Notes: generated by a model not told the origin, from the letters alone. A DNA stretch of 64,000 nucleotides from Vibrio algivorus (GCF_002218005.2 NZ_AP018678.1:1240001-1304000); one strand, 5' to 3'; numbered from the stretch's first letter, positions 34,425 to 43,222 are shown. Made by a program: numbers and translations.

Positions 34425-34462
34425 TAAATAATATCAATTATCAATTGCATTCTCATTAATGT
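34425..34462. promoter_or_regulatory. Candidate Fur-regulated divergent promoter, tonB1 / hutX
   Basis: The 144-base region between tonB1 and hutX contains AATAATATCAATTATCAATT followed by GCATTCTCATTAATG. Read on the minus strand it carries GAGAAT and GATAAT units that resemble the hexamers of the Fur consensus GATAATGATAATCATTATC. The match is degenerate, much poorer than the box at 51118-51136. Regulation by Fur is expected from the genes controlled, so the site is plausible, not certain. Confidence 0.45.
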
Positions 34463-34516
34463 GAAATTATGATTCTGCTCACATGCTTAATATGAATATA
34501 AAAAGAGTGATTACCA

Positions 34517-35026
34517 ATGGACAGGGATGAACTAAAACAAAGAGTTAGAGAACTTCTAGAGAAAGATGACAGTACTTTACCTGCTACGTTAGCTCAACAT
34601 TTAGGGGTTAGCGAGGGCGAGGTGGTTTGTGCATTTCCAAATGACATGGCGGTTATCGTGCCAGGCGAACATGCTCAAACATTGCTTGAAACCATTGTCG
34701 GTTGGGGACCTGTGACCACTATCATGCATTCCTTTGGTTCTATTTTTGAAGTGAAAGCACCATTCCCAAAAGGTAAGAATGCCCATGGTTACTATAATTT
34801 AATGGGTAGACCTGGTGAGTTACACGGTCACTTAAGGCTAGACCTTATCGAGAAAGTTGCTCTTGTTTCAAAACCTTTTAGAGGAAAGGAGAGCTACTAT
34901 TTCGGTTTTTTTGATTCATTAGGAAATAGCATTTTTAAAATTTATTTAGGTAGAGATCAGAAACGCGTTTTATTCGCAGATCAGGTAGAGAAATTTAAAC
35001 AAATTCAAATTGAATTGAGCCAATAA
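34517..35026 (+). CDS. hutX: Cytoplasmic heme carrier/utilization protein HutX
   Basis: HutX is a small cytoplasmic heme-binding protein that in V. cholerae passes heme to HutZ. The 169-residue product matches the HutX/HuvX family, with LGVSEGEVVCAFPND (about 28-42), TLLETIVGWGPVTTIMHSFG, a central FPKGKNAHGYYNLMGRPGEL, where Tyr and His are close together, and a C-terminal FGFFDSLGNSIFKIYLGRD. It is the first gene of the rightward hut unit, 144 bases from tonB1. In V. cholerae, hutW (a radical-SAM protein) normally precedes hutX; no hutW is present here. hutZ follows by 9 bases. Confidence 0.93.
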   Translation: MDRDELKQRVRELLEKDDSTLPATLAQHLGVSEGEVVCAFPNDMAVIVPGEHAQTLLETIVGWGPVTTIMHSFGSIFEVKAPFPKGKNAHGYYNLMGRPGELHGHLRLDLIEKVALVSKPFRGKESYYFGFFDSLGNSIFKIYLGRDQKRVLFADQVEKFKQIQIELSQ

Positions 35027-35035
35027 GGGAAGATT

Positions 35036-35587
35036 ATGGAAAGCCAAACCATTCAGGCGAAAGAAGTAAAGCAAGAAAGATTACAGAATAGACTAGGTCC
35101 AGAAATTCAAGAGTTTCGCTCCGAAAGAAAAACTATCCAATTAGCAACGGTTGATGAAACAGGTAAACCCAACGTGAGCTATGCGCCATTTGTGGTCAAT
35201 AGTGATGGTTATTTTGTACTTATTTCTGAAATTGCTCGTCATGCTAGAAACCTTACAGCAAACCCTCAAGTTTCTTTAATGTTAATTGAGGACGAAGATA
35301 GCTCTAAGCAATTATTTGCTCGTAAAAGACTAACTTTTGATGCTGTAGCAAGTATTGTTGAACGAGATTCAACGCAATGGCAACAAGTAACAACTGAATT
35401 AGAACAAAGATTTGGCGAGATAGTGAAAGGGTTAAGCCAATTAGAAGACTTTAAACTATTTTGTTTAAAACCCGTACAAGGCCTGTTTGTTAAAGGATTT
35501 GGACAAGCCTTCCAGGTTTCAGGTGACGATCTTGTTGATGTGGTGCATTTAGAGCAAGGTCATAAAAAGATCAGTAACGAATCATAA
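35036..35587 (+). CDS. hutZ: Heme-degrading protein HutZ (HugZ family)
   Basis: HutZ is a pyridoxamine-phosphate-oxidase-fold protein that binds and degrades heme in the cytoplasm. The 183-residue product shows the family blocks FRSERKTIQLATVDETGKPN (about 27-46), SYAPFVVNSDGYFVLISEIA, HARNLTANPQVSLML and the C-terminal FKLFCLKPVQGLFVKGFGQA. V. cholerae HutZ uses a His ligand near the C-terminus; the VVHLEQGHKK tail contains candidate His residues. The gene starts 9 bases after hutX with GGGAAG upstream and ends before a terminator at 35672-35703, so hutX-hutZ is a two-gene unit. Confidence 0.94.
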   Translation: MESQTIQAKEVKQERLQNRLGPEIQEFRSERKTIQLATVDETGKPNVSYAPFVVNSDGYFVLISEIARHARNLTANPQVSLMLIEDEDSSKQLFARKRLTFDAVASIVERDSTQWQQVTTELEQRFGEIVKGLSQLEDFKLFCLKPVQGLFVKGFGQAFQVSGDDLVDVVHLEQGHKKISNES

Positions 35588-35671
35588 TTTCTCATTACCA
35601 ACTTTGATGCCTAGTACCAATCAATATAAGTAAATGGTCTAAGTTAGCGTAGGGAAAAAGTAAACGACAAG

Positions 35672-35703
35672 AAAAAGGGGTAAGTCCAGCGACTTACCCC
35701 TTT
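35672..35703 (+). terminator. Terminator after hutZ
   Basis: AAAAAGGGGTAAGT and ACTTACCCCTTT form a 12-pair stem around CCAGCG, about 85 bases after the hutZ stop. Confidence 0.88.
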
Positions 35704-35748
35704 GGTGTTTGCAAGCAAAGGTAACACCCGTTTCCCATCTATAACCAC

Positions 35749-35866
35749 CGTACTTGAAGCTGCAGCTTTGTTGACGGCATTCATTCACCCCAATCACATA
35801 GACGAGCTATGCTCATGGGGCCTCATTCATTTGTCGCCTCACTGCAACTCCAATTACTTTGGGTAT
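35749..35866 (-). repeat. TATACCCAAAGT-family repeat, reverse orientation
   Basis: Read on the minus strand this begins TATACCCAAAGTAATTGGAG and TTGCAGTGAGGCGAC, continues through AATGAGGCCCCATGAGC and ends GCTGCAGCTTCAAGTACGG. It is the same family as 48719-48856, 55846-55963 and 58167-58290. Plus-strand open frames across it are coincidental. The remaining parts of the 35588-36024 gap hold only the hutZ terminator and AT-rich sequence. Confidence 0.88.
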
Positions 35867-36024
35867 AGTGGGATTTATACCAGCACTAATACTGACATTA
35901 TTGATTTTTCATTATAGCAACAAACCATTCATTCACGCTCGCAATAATTGCGTTATTAGACTTCATTCTAAATCTGCGTAAGAAACCATGAAATAATGTT
36001 TTTTGTCATTAATTTTTCATATAT

Positions 36025-36819
36025 CTATGTTTGGCAATTAGGGGCTGAGGTGTTGTATTTAGGCAATTCTTTAATCTCATTACCGAGATCTTGTATTCGA
36101 GTATTATGCGAAGGGTGAGTTGATAACAATTCTGGAGGTTGATTCCCACCGGATGCCTTTGCCATATTCTTCCATAATTGAATGCTTTGCTGTGGATCGA
36201 ATCCAGCTTTAGCCATCAGATCGATACCCATAATATCGGCTTCCGTTTCTTGGGTTCGTCCATAAGGTAAGTTAATACCATATTCCACGCCCAAGCCTAG
36301 GGCACTCATCGTCATTTCTTTATATTCCGTACCCGCTAAGGCAAAGTCGGTAACTTGCAAACCTGTGTTAGTTATTTGGTTACGTGACATACGCTCGTTA
36401 CCATGATTCGCGAGAACATGAGCCACTTCGTGTCCTAAAACCGTTGCCAGTTGATCTTGGTTTGTTGCCACTTTAAGTAAGCCAGTGTAAACACCAATTT
36501 TACCACCTGGTAGAGCGAAAGCATTGACTTGATCAGAATCAAACACGACGACTTCCCACTGTTCAAAACTGGCTTGCTTCGGCACTTGTTTGGTAATCGC
36601 ATTAGCTACACAGGTTACATAAGCATTGATCTTGGCATCTTTACTGACTTTCTCATTTTGCTTCATCTGCTCAAAGGATTGAGCGCCTAATTGAGACATT
36701 TCATTGTCTGAAAATAGAATTACTTGGCTTCTGCCTGTTGGGGAAGAAGTACAAGCAGACAAACTCATGATGAAGCCACTTAAAGTGAGGACCTTTAATC
36801 GTGGTGAAATTTTCTTCAT
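36025..36819 (-). CDS. M48-family metallopeptidase, LoiP-like lipoprotein
   Basis: The 264-residue protein has a lipoprotein signal (MKKISPRLKVLTLSG, then FIMSLSACTSS, lipid Cys near residue 23). The M48 zinc peptidase motif is TVLGHEVAHVLANHGNERMS near residues 120-139, with HEVAH as HExxH. The third ligand Glu is in RTQETEADIMGIDLM, and HPSHNTRIQDL follows. E. coli LoiP (YggG) is a close match in layout; it is an outer-membrane-associated protease. The start is ATG 36819, because AAGGA stands 6 bases before it. The gene stands alone. Confidence 0.9.
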   Translation of the reverse strand: MKKISPRLKVLTLSGFIMSLSACTSSPTGRSQVILFSDNEMSQLGAQSFEQMKQNEKVSKDAKINAYVTCVANAITKQVPKQASFEQWEVVVFDSDQVNAFALPGGKIGVYTGLLKVATNQDQLATVLGHEVAHVLANHGNERMSRNQITNTGLQVTDFALAGTEYKEMTMSALGLGVEYGINLPYGRTQETEADIMGIDLMAKAGFDPQQSIQLWKNMAKASGGNQPPELLSTHPSHNTRIQDLGNEIKELPKYNTSAPNCQT

Positions 36820-37010
36820 ATTCATTCCTTGAGCTAACAATATTAAATTCACTTTAAAACACATTAATGATCGCTGCAATTACTCAAATATACGATAAAA
36901 CTGAAATCAAAATTAGAGTGATATGTTCATATTGAGAAGTGAGATCTTGCACTTAGTTATTGATAATAATATTGTTACGAGCACAGCTTTATGGACCAAT
37001 AGGAATCACC

Positions 37011-37436
37011 ATGATTTGGAAAAAAGACGTCACTTTAGAGCGTTTAAATGCAACTTCCCGTAACACCTTAATGGAGCACCTCAATATTGAGTACGTTGAG
37101 ATCACGGATAATAGTATTTCAGCGACCATGCCAGTATCGAGTATCACTCATCAGCCTATGGGGTTGTTGCACGGTGGTGCATCTGTTGTATTAGCTGAAA
37201 CTTTAGGTTCTTTGGCAGCAAATATGTGTGTGGACGATAACTCTTACTGTGTTGGATTGGATATTAACGCCAATCACATTCGAGCAAAACGTAACGGAGT
37301 CGTGACGGGAAAAACGTGGCCAATTCATATTGGAGTATCAACTCAAGTATGGCAAATTGAAATTGTTGATGAAGAACAGCGTCTACTATGTACTAGCCGA
37401 ATTACCATGGCCGTTAAAACTCGAAAAGGCGGTTAA
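37011..37436 (+). CDS. menI: Hot-dog thioesterase, MenI/YdiI type
   Basis: MenI hydrolyses 1,4-dihydroxy-2-naphthoyl-CoA in menaquinone synthesis. The 141-residue product starts MIWKKDVTLERLN like E. coli MenI (YdiI, 136 residues). It contains QPMGLLHGGASVVLAETLGS near residues 44-63, with the catalytic Glu and the His/Gly loop. VGLDINANHIRAKRNG and a STQVWQIEI strand follow. The related enzyme YbdB (EntH) is a possible alternative, because the two families are close; no enterobactin genes are nearby. The start ATG 37011 follows AGGAATCACC. An upstream in-frame start at 36960 is rejected for lack of a ribosome-binding site. Confidence 0.85.
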   Translation: MIWKKDVTLERLNATSRNTLMEHLNIEYVEITDNSISATMPVSSITHQPMGLLHGGASVVLAETLGSLAANMCVDDNSYCVGLDINANHIRAKRNGVVTGKTWPIHIGVSTQVWQIEIVDEEQRLLCTSRITMAVKTRKGG

Positions 37437-37445
37437 AAACCGAAA

Positions 37446-37679
37446 ATGATCATTGAATTCTCACAAGGAAAAATTATTGCAAACCAACATGAAATTGTTG
37501 TGCGTTTGACTCAGATAGTGAGTGTCACTATGCAATCTCAAACCGAAGCATTGAAGCTAATTGGTCATGGTGTCAATGTGATTACCGCACATGACATGCA
37601 ATGCCAATGGTCGATTAAGTTAGACTCTGAACAACAATTACAACAACTGGCTGATTTTCTTTGTTTGCCAATACAATAG
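37446..37679 (+). CDS. Small protein of vibrios, probably DUF3389 family
   Basis: The 77-residue product has alternating beta-strand character (MIIEFSQGKIIANQHEIVVR, then IVSVTMQSQTEALKLIGHGV) and no membrane segment. I think it belongs to the DUF3389 family, found in Vibrionaceae next to a thioesterase gene, but I have only memory for this. It begins 9 bases after menI on the same strand, so the two are co-transcribed. A function is not known. Confidence 0.65.
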   Translation: MIIEFSQGKIIANQHEIVVRLTQIVSVTMQSQTEALKLIGHGVNVITAHDMQCQWSIKLDSEQQLQQLADFLCLPIQ

Positions 37680-37860
37680 CGATTAGGGCTAGCTTATCTC
37701 GAACAAAATTTACTCACAAAAGATAAACATGCCCTAATAAAAGAGGAATTTTCTGTTTTATTGTCAATGCCTAAAAATGGTGTTACCACAAGATTTATCT
37801 CTTTAAAGCTGATAAAGTAGGAAATAATTTCTTATTGCCAAACAATAGAGTTTCCCCTTT

Positions 37861-39558
37861 ATGAGCAGCCCACGATTAAGAACACAATTTGAGCGTTTAT
37901 TTGAGCATTTCCAAGGCGAAGATTGCGCTATTCAGTTAGAAGAATTAACCGATATATTGTGTTGTACGCGCCGAAATACTCGTATTGTTCTTAATAAGTT
38001 AGTAGAAGAAGGCTGGATCGAATGGATACCTGCGGCAGGGCGCGGAAAATTATCTCGCTTAATTTTTAAACGTAATAAAATAGATGTTAGTGAAAATCTT
38101 GCCAAACGTTATTTAGAAGAAGGCAAAATTGAACATGCGCTTTCTGTTTTAGATAATGACCCAGCACGGCTGACTCAAGTCTTTCAAGGCTACTTAGGCT
38201 TTAGCCATTTAGAAGGGCAGCAGGTCATCCGTTTACCTTATTACCGACAACTTGCGACACTCAATCCATTAAAGCCGACTCGGCGCTCTGAACAACATAT
38301 CATTCGACAAATTTTTAGTGGCTTAACTCAGTTAGATGAAAAAGAACAAGTGAAACCGGATCTGGCTCATCACTGGGAAATGTTATCACCGACGCATTGG
38401 CGTTTTTATCTACGTTCAGGGGTTCGCTTTCATAATGGCGACCGTTTAAGTATTACCGATGTAATTGAGAGCATTAACCGATTAAAAACATTAACTTTAT
38501 TTGAACATATTGAATCGGTTTCTTCACCTTCCAATAATACACTAGATGTTCACTTAACAGATGCCGATTATTATTTACCTTTATTATTAACGGAAACACC
38601 TGCAAAAATATTGCAGTCACACATTAGTGAACCAGAGAAATTTGATTTAATTCCCAACGGAACTGGGCCATATAAAGTCACCAGAAATGATTCATCTCGT
38701 TTGGTGTTAGAAGCCTTTGAACATTACTTTGGTTATCGACCGCTAATCGAACGAGTAGAAGTATGGGTGTTCGATGAAGCTCACTCATCGATGGTTTATC
38801 CTAGCTTAACTCACCCAAATAAGCCCACAGAAGGGCAATTTACCGATGTAGAGCTCGATCCTGGTTGCACATACCTACTACTTAACCGCCGTTCAGGTAT
38901 TGCAAAAAATGATGATTGGGCACATTACTTAGCGCAAAGATTAAACCCGTTTAGTTTATTGCGGGGAATTCCTGATCAAAAAGTCATCGAATTAGGGTTA
39001 CTACACGCTCACGGTTTAAAGCCAGGTTGGCATCATAGTGGAATTTTACAGTCAAACTTAACGCCACCATTGATTGAAGATAATGAAAAAACACAAGTAA
39101 CTGTTGCCTATCACAGTATGCACCCGTTATTTCCTTATGTGATTCAATCCATGAAAAGTTTATTAAAAGAAGACGGTATTACTTTAAAAATGGTCAAATA
39201 TGATCTGACCGTCGAAACCCCTGATGAAGTTGATATTTGGCTCAAACCTATGGGACTGGCTAACCATCGTAAAGATGCCTTAATTGGTTGGCTCCTTGGT
39301 TATAGTGATATTGATATTATGAGTAATCAGGAAAACTTTTCTAACTGGAAGAAAATGGTCTCGGATTGGCGCTCTCAACCCAATCAAACTTTTCCGGCAA
39401 AAGAACTGGCAAAGCAATTAGTTCAAACGCAGCAACTCATACCGATGTTTCACTGTTGGTTAGGCGTTAGCCAAGATCAATGTGGCTCCTTACAAAATGC
39501 AACCTGTAACGCTTTGGGCTGGTTTGATTTTAGTCAGGTATGGGTAAAACCAGAGTAA
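37861..39558 (+). CDS. SgrR-family transcriptional regulator
   Basis: The 565-residue protein combines an N-terminal winged-helix region (residues about 1-75; LTDILCCTRRNTRIVLNKLV and EEGWIEWIPAAGRGKLSRL) with a C-terminal solute-binding-protein domain. That domain (about 155-560) contains FSGLTQLDEKEQVKPDLAHH and the oligopeptide-binding-like LRSGVRFHNGD. This is the SgrR architecture; E. coli SgrR (551) activates the SgrS RNA during sugar-phosphate stress. I could not find an SgrS-like RNA in the 180-base gap upstream, and no sugar transport gene is adjacent, so the target is open. The ATG is at the start of a full-length frame. Confidence 0.85.
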   Translation: MSSPRLRTQFERLFEHFQGEDCAIQLEELTDILCCTRRNTRIVLNKLVEEGWIEWIPAAGRGKLSRLIFKRNKIDVSENLAKRYLEEGKIEHALSVLDNDPARLTQVFQGYLGFSHLEGQQVIRLPYYRQLATLNPLKPTRRSEQHIIRQIFSGLTQLDEKEQVKPDLAHHWEMLSPTHWRFYLRSGVRFHNGDRLSITDVIESINRLKTLTLFEHIESVSSPSNNTLDVHLTDADYYLPLLLTETPAKILQSHISEPEKFDLIPNGTGPYKVTRNDSSRLVLEAFEHYFGYRPLIERVEVWVFDEAHSSMVYPSLTHPNKPTEGQFTDVELDPGCTYLLLNRRSGIAKNDDWAHYLAQRLNPFSLLRGIPDQKVIELGLLHAHGLKPGWHHSGILQSNLTPPLIEDNEKTQVTVAYHSMHPLFPYVIQSMKSLLKEDGITLKMVKYDLTVETPDEVDIWLKPMGLANHRKDALIGWLLGYSDIDIMSNQENFSNWKKMVSDWRSQPNQTFPAKELAKQLVQTQQLIPMFHCWLGVSQDQCGSLQNATCNALGWFDFSQVWVKPE

Positions 39559-39601
39559 CGCTCTACACTAGATAGATACCTACGAAAGGGAGAATGGCAC
39601 T

Positions 39602-39931
39602 ATGGACACACACCCTGAGGGTTATGCAATTGTTCTATCAACAACAAACGAAGAAGAAAGCCAACAAGCAATTATTAATGCCTTATTAACGGCCAAATTA
39701 GCCGCTTGTATTCAAGTCATGCCAATAACGAGTTACTACCATTGGCACGGAGAAATAAATCATGATCAAGAATCACTATTGATCATTAAGATACTGCATC
39801 GACACTACCAAGAAGTTGAGCAAGTTATTCTCGCTAATCATAGTTATCAAGTTCCACAAATTGTTATGCTGCCCATCGAAACGGGTTTTCACGAGTACCT
39901 ACAATGGATCCAATCTAGTAGTCACTCATAA
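39602..39931 (+). CDS. cutA: Divalent-cation tolerance protein CutA
   Basis: The 109-residue product is a trimeric ferredoxin-fold protein of the CutA1 family, associated with copper and other divalent-metal tolerance, although the biochemical role is unsettled. Marks are the N-terminal strand YAIVLSTTNEEESQQAIINA, LAACIQVMPITSYYHW (about 35-50) and the pair LIIKILHR and VPQIVMLPIETG near the end. Cys in ACIQV is the residue implicated in metal binding in some members. The ATG is 43 bases after the SgrR-like gene, and GGGAGAATGGCACT precedes it. The next gene follows by 23 bases on the same strand. Confidence 0.93.
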   Translation: MDTHPEGYAIVLSTTNEEESQQAIINALLTAKLAACIQVMPITSYYHWHGEINHDQESLLIIKILHRHYQEVEQVILANHSYQVPQIVMLPIETGFHEYLQWIQSSSHS

Positions 39932-39954
39932 CGCGGTATTTTATTTGGAAATTT

Positions 39955-40428
39955 ATGCAAACTGTATCCATATTAGTTGATGTACAAAACATCTATTACA
40001 CTACTCGCGACAAATATCATCGTCATTTTGATTACAACGCATTCTGGGCAAAAGTGATGAAAGATCGCACTTTAGTCAATGCCAATGCTTATGCGATAGC
40101 TCGAAGTGATGATAAACAAAAGCAATTTCATAATATTTTAAGAGGCATTGGGTTTGACGTAAAACTCAAACCATTTATTCAACGACAAGATGGCTCCGCA
40201 AAAGGGGATTGGGATGTTGGAATTGCACTTGATGCTATGGAACTAGCTGAAGTTTCAGATGTGATTGTGATTGCATCGGGAGATGGTGACTTCGATCTAT
40301 TAGCTAAGCGTATTCAAAGTCGTTACGGAAAAACGGTTGAAGTTTATGGGGTGCCCGGCTTAACGGCGAATTCTCTTATTGAAGCCGCCGATCGATACCA
40401 ACCCATTGAAGATGAGTTATTGCTCTGA
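39955..40428 (+). CDS. NYN-domain (LabA/DUF88-like) protein
   Basis: The 157-residue protein matches the NYN domain, a PIN-like nuclease fold. The acidic residues expected at a metal site are in ILVDVQNIY near residues 6-14, KGDWDVGIALDAM near 82-94, and VIASGDGDFDLLAKR near 105-119. Family members (LabA, DUF88) are thought to act on RNA. Vibrio-specific substrates are unknown. It follows cutA by 23 bases. Its 3' end overlaps the convergent DUF2986 gene by 12 bases. Confidence 0.88.
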   Translation: MQTVSILVDVQNIYYTTRDKYHRHFDYNAFWAKVMKDRTLVNANAYAIARSDDKQKQFHNILRGIGFDVKLKPFIQRQDGSAKGDWDVGIALDAMELAEVSDVIVIASGDGDFDLLAKRIQSRYGKTVEVYGVPGLTANSLIEAADRYQPIEDELLL

Positions 40429-40605
40429 TTCTACTTGATCTGTTTTTTGCACACCTTCAGAAGAGGCTTGTATTTGAGCTTCTTCTTCCATACGAGCTCG
40501 CTCTGCTTTAGAAATATATTTCGGCTTATTGGTTTTATGCAGTTTGGCATTTTGTTGCTTTAAGCGTTTTTTTAAAATCGAATTGATTTTTTTCTTACGG
40601 TTCAT
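40417..40605 (-). CDS. DUF2986 family small basic protein
   Basis: The 62-residue product is very basic in its first 35 residues (MNRKKKINSILKKRLKQQNA) and acidic at the end. It fits the small DUF2986 family described in vibrios and relatives; function unknown. The basic N-terminus could bind nucleic acid. The gene overlaps the 3' end of the NYN gene by 12 bases in the opposite direction. No other open frame competes here. Confidence 0.7.
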   Translation of the reverse strand: MNRKKKINSILKKRLKQQNAKLHKTNKPKYISKAERARMEEEAQIQASSEGVQKTDQVESEQ

Positions 40606-40737
40606 AACCTGTCTCTGCGATAAAGTGGGTGCGCATCATATCAAACGCTTATTTTAAAGCTAGCTTATATTTTCTCTTTTCATTCATGATCGAGTTCTAT
40701 ATATTCGAACCCCATTTTAATCAGACTCGGAATTACT

Positions 40738-41097
40738 ATGACTTGCGAGATATATAAAGACTTCATTTTTGAAGCAGCGCACCATTTACCTAACGTACCA
40801 GAAGGGCACAAATGTGGGCGTTTGCACGGTCATTCTTTCTTTGTTCGCTTATACATTCAAGGTGAAGTCGACCCTACCACTGGCTGGATTATCGATTTTG
40901 GTGATGTGAAGAAAATATTCGCACCAATTTATGATCAACTTGATCACTACTATCTCAATGATATCCCTGGGTTAGAAAACCCAACTAGCGAAGTATTGGC
41001 TAAGTGGATCTGGGAAAAAGTAAAACCACTTCTGCCACAACTAAGCCAAGTTGAAATTAAAGAAACCTGTACTGCAGGCTGTATATACCGCGGTTAA
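40738..41097 (+). CDS. queD: 6-carboxy-5,6,7,8-tetrahydropterin synthase QueD
   Basis: QueD converts 7,8-dihydroneopterin triphosphate, the FolE product, to 6-carboxytetrahydropterin in queuosine synthesis. The 119-residue product has the metal His residues in FEAAHHLPNVPEGHKCGRLH and GHSFFVR, with the catalytic Cys at about residue 28 and His 32/34. DFGDVKK and LDHYYLNDIP are other family blocks, and EIKETCTAGCIY ends the protein. It is 17 bases upstream of queE. I see no clear riboswitch ahead of the gene. Confidence 0.95.
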   Translation: MTCEIYKDFIFEAAHHLPNVPEGHKCGRLHGHSFFVRLYIQGEVDPTTGWIIDFGDVKKIFAPIYDQLDHYYLNDIPGLENPTSEVLAKWIWEKVKPLLPQLSQVEIKETCTAGCIYRG

Positions 41098-41114
41098 GAT
41101 AAAAGGTAAGTCTT

Positions 41115-41783
41115 GTGTACAAGATAAACGAAATCTTTGAAACTATCCAAGGAGAAGGTTACTTTACTGGTGTACCTTCTGTTTTTATTCGTCTGCAAGT
41201 TTGTCCGGTAGGATGTTCATGGTGTGATACAAAACAAACTTGGACGGCAGAAGAAAGTGATAAAACCACACTTGGCGATATCATCATCAAACAAGGTGAT
41301 AGCCCAAGCTGGAGCCCAGCCAGCGTTGATGACATTGTCTCGCTATATCAACAGCAAGGCTACACAGCAAAGCATGTTGTGATCACGGGTGGTGAACCTT
41401 GTATCTATGATTTGCACCCATTAACGTCTGCTTTTGAAGCGATAGGTTGTCAGTGTCAAATTGAGACCAGTGGAACATCGGAAATAACATGTTCTGATAA
41501 CACATGGGTGACAGTGTCACCAAAAATTGCAATGAAAGGTAAACTGGAAGTACTCGATTCAGCATTACAACGTGCCAATGAAATTAAACATCCAGTAGGG
41601 ACACAAAAAGATATCGATCAACTTGATGCACTACTCACACGTGCACAATGTGAATCTAAATCTAATATAGCCTTGCAGCCAATCAGTCAGAAACCTAGAG
41701 CCACTGAACTTTGTATGGAAACCTGCATTAAGCGTAATTGGCGTTTATCCATCCAAACGCATAAGTATTTGAATATCGCTTAA
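41115..41783 (+). CDS. queE: 7-carboxy-7-deazaguanine synthase QueE
   Basis: QueE is a radical-SAM enzyme that contracts the QueD product to 7-carboxy-7-deazaguanine. The 222-residue protein has the cluster motif CPVGCSWC near residues 30-37 (three Cys with C-x3-C-x2-C spacing), HVVITGGEPCIYD (about 91-103), IETSGTSEI and VSPKIAMKGK. It ends in LSIQTHKYLNIA, as in E. coli. The start codon is GTG, preceded by AAAAGGTAAG. It is in an operon with queD. A terminator follows at 41836-41884. Confidence 0.95.
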   Translation: MYKINEIFETIQGEGYFTGVPSVFIRLQVCPVGCSWCDTKQTWTAEESDKTTLGDIIIKQGDSPSWSPASVDDIVSLYQQQGYTAKHVVITGGEPCIYDLHPLTSAFEAIGCQCQIETSGTSEITCSDNTWVTVSPKIAMKGKLEVLDSALQRANEIKHPVGTQKDIDQLDALLTRAQCESKSNIALQPISQKPRATELCMETCIKRNWRLSIQTHKYLNIA

Positions 41784-41835
41784 TTACCATCTTCGGATAA
41801 CTAAGCAGGTTGCAGACTTATTATCTCTTAATAAG

Positions 41836-41884
41836 AAAAAGCGCCTCATTTCACATAAATAAAGTGGAATGAGGCGCTTTTTTA
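41836..41884. terminator. Bidirectional terminator between queE and the MFS gene
   Basis: AAAAAGCGCCTCATT and AATGAGGCGCTTTTT form a long stem around an AT-rich loop, with A and T runs on both sides. It serves the convergent queE and MFS genes. Confidence 0.94.
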
Positions 41885-41907
41885 TTGATTCTGGCTAATC
41901 GATTTAA

Positions 41908-43068
41908 TTATTCACCCGCGACCATACGTGATTTACGCTTGATACTCATAGCAAACATATAAAGTGATGTTGCTAACAAGATCACGAATAAGAAACCCGT
42001 TAAACCTTCAGGATTATTCATCCAATGCTGCGCAGCAATAGGGCCAGCAACCGAGCCAATACTATAAGCAAGCAACATAATTTGCGTGGCAGAAACAATG
42101 TAGTTTTCTTCTAATCCATCACAACCTAGGCTTATTGCCAAAGGGTAGATAGAGAAGGTTGCCATACCAAGTAACACTAAGCTAATTGCAAGTACAACTA
42201 GGCTAGAACTTAATGTCGTTAAGCCAATTGCAAACACACCGAGTAGACAAAATAATCCCATCAATAATTTCTTACCCATGAATTGGCTACCCCAAGACAC
42301 AATAGGTTGCACCAACATTGCGCCCATCACTAACAATGCCATCAAGCTACCTATTTTGGTAGTTGAGACATGGCGGTCGTGTAACTCTAAAGGCATAAGG
42401 CCATAAATAGAGCCAATTAACAGGCCAGATACCATACAACCGATTAAAGCCGCTTTATTCATTTTAAATACTTGCTTTAAGCTAAGTACTGAATGGGTTT
42501 CAGTTTGCGGTTGTTGGCAGCGACCAAAGCAAAGTAGTAGGGTAGCAGCAACAAGCAAAGACAAAATCACGACAAATGGCCACTCGCTTTCAATTGCAAA
42601 AACACTAATACCAAGCTGACCTAGCGTCGCACCACCATAAAGTGAAGCCATATATAAACCTAGTCGCTTAGCTCGGCTTTTTTCATCACCAATTAATAGC
42701 CAAGATTCAACCACTACAAATATGCCAGCTACTGCAATGCCTGCAATGAAACGGGCAAATAGCCATGACTCAAATGCCGGAACAATCGGCATTGCCACAA
42801 TAGTGAGCGAAAAAAGCACTAGGAAAAATACAAAAGCATTCTTATGTCCAATTTTTGCCACAATAGGCTCAATGAACATCGCACCCAATAATAATCCAGC
42901 ATAAAATGCACTGGCTAACCAGCTTGCAGCGTCCGTGCTTAAACCATATTGACCTAACATCAATGGGATCAAACTCATTAAATAACCTGATGCAACAGCA
43001 TATAAAGATAGTGCTGCAACTGGGATCAAAAATGATGTTTTTGATGAAGTCAAAGCTACGTCGTTCAC
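41908..43068 (-). CDS. MFS transporter, YcaD-like
   Basis: The 386-residue protein has twelve predicted transmembrane segments in two halves, with the MFS loop PIVAKIGHKNAF after TM2. Further blocks are FARFIAGIAVAGIFVVVESW and MASLYGGATLGQLG, as in the YcaD subgroup. Substrate is unknown. It is convergent with queE and is itself downstream of trxC on the same strand, 208 bases away with a hairpin between them. The ATG at 43068 begins MNDVALTSSKT. It has no additional domains. Confidence 0.88.
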   Translation of the reverse strand: MNDVALTSSKTSFLIPVAALSLYAVASGYLMSLIPLMLGQYGLSTDAASWLASAFYAGLLLGAMFIEPIVAKIGHKNAFVFFLVLFSLTIVAMPIVPAFESWLFARFIAGIAVAGIFVVVESWLLIGDEKSRAKRLGLYMASLYGGATLGQLGISVFAIESEWPFVVILSLLVAATLLLCFGRCQQPQTETHSVLSLKQVFKMNKAALIGCMVSGLLIGSIYGLMPLELHDRHVSTTKIGSLMALLVMGAMLVQPIVSWGSQFMGKKLLMGLFCLLGVFAIGLTTLSSSLVVLAISLVLLGMATFSIYPLAISLGCDGLEENYIVSATQIMLLAYSIGSVAGPIAAQHWMNNPEGLTGFLFVILLATSLYMFAMSIKRKSRMVAGE

Positions 43069-43222
43069 CGCATACTCCGAAAAATTAATGTTTTGAATGT
43101 AAATAAGAGGGTAATTTCGCGGCGAATATGAGGCTTACATCACAGGATGTAAAATGAGATTTTTTTGACTTAACGATAAAAGAAATTGATTGAAGGGCTA
43201 TTACCGTATTTTCAGTAGGAAA

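Noticed and set aside
35702..35917. Open frame of 71 codons on the plus strand
   Set aside because: It lies almost wholly inside a repeat copy and has no ribosome-binding site. Equivalent frames through other copies are not kept, so it is not a gene.
37680..37860. Possible SgrS small RNA upstream of the SgrR-like gene
   Set aside because: I looked on both strands for the SgrS pairing region and the strong terminator hairpin and found neither. The weak hairpin TGGT-AAC-ACCA with a T run is too short.
40606..40737. PreQ1 riboswitch upstream of queD
   Set aside because: The 132 bases have no G-rich, A-rich tail pattern typical of preQ1 aptamers, so nothing supports it.
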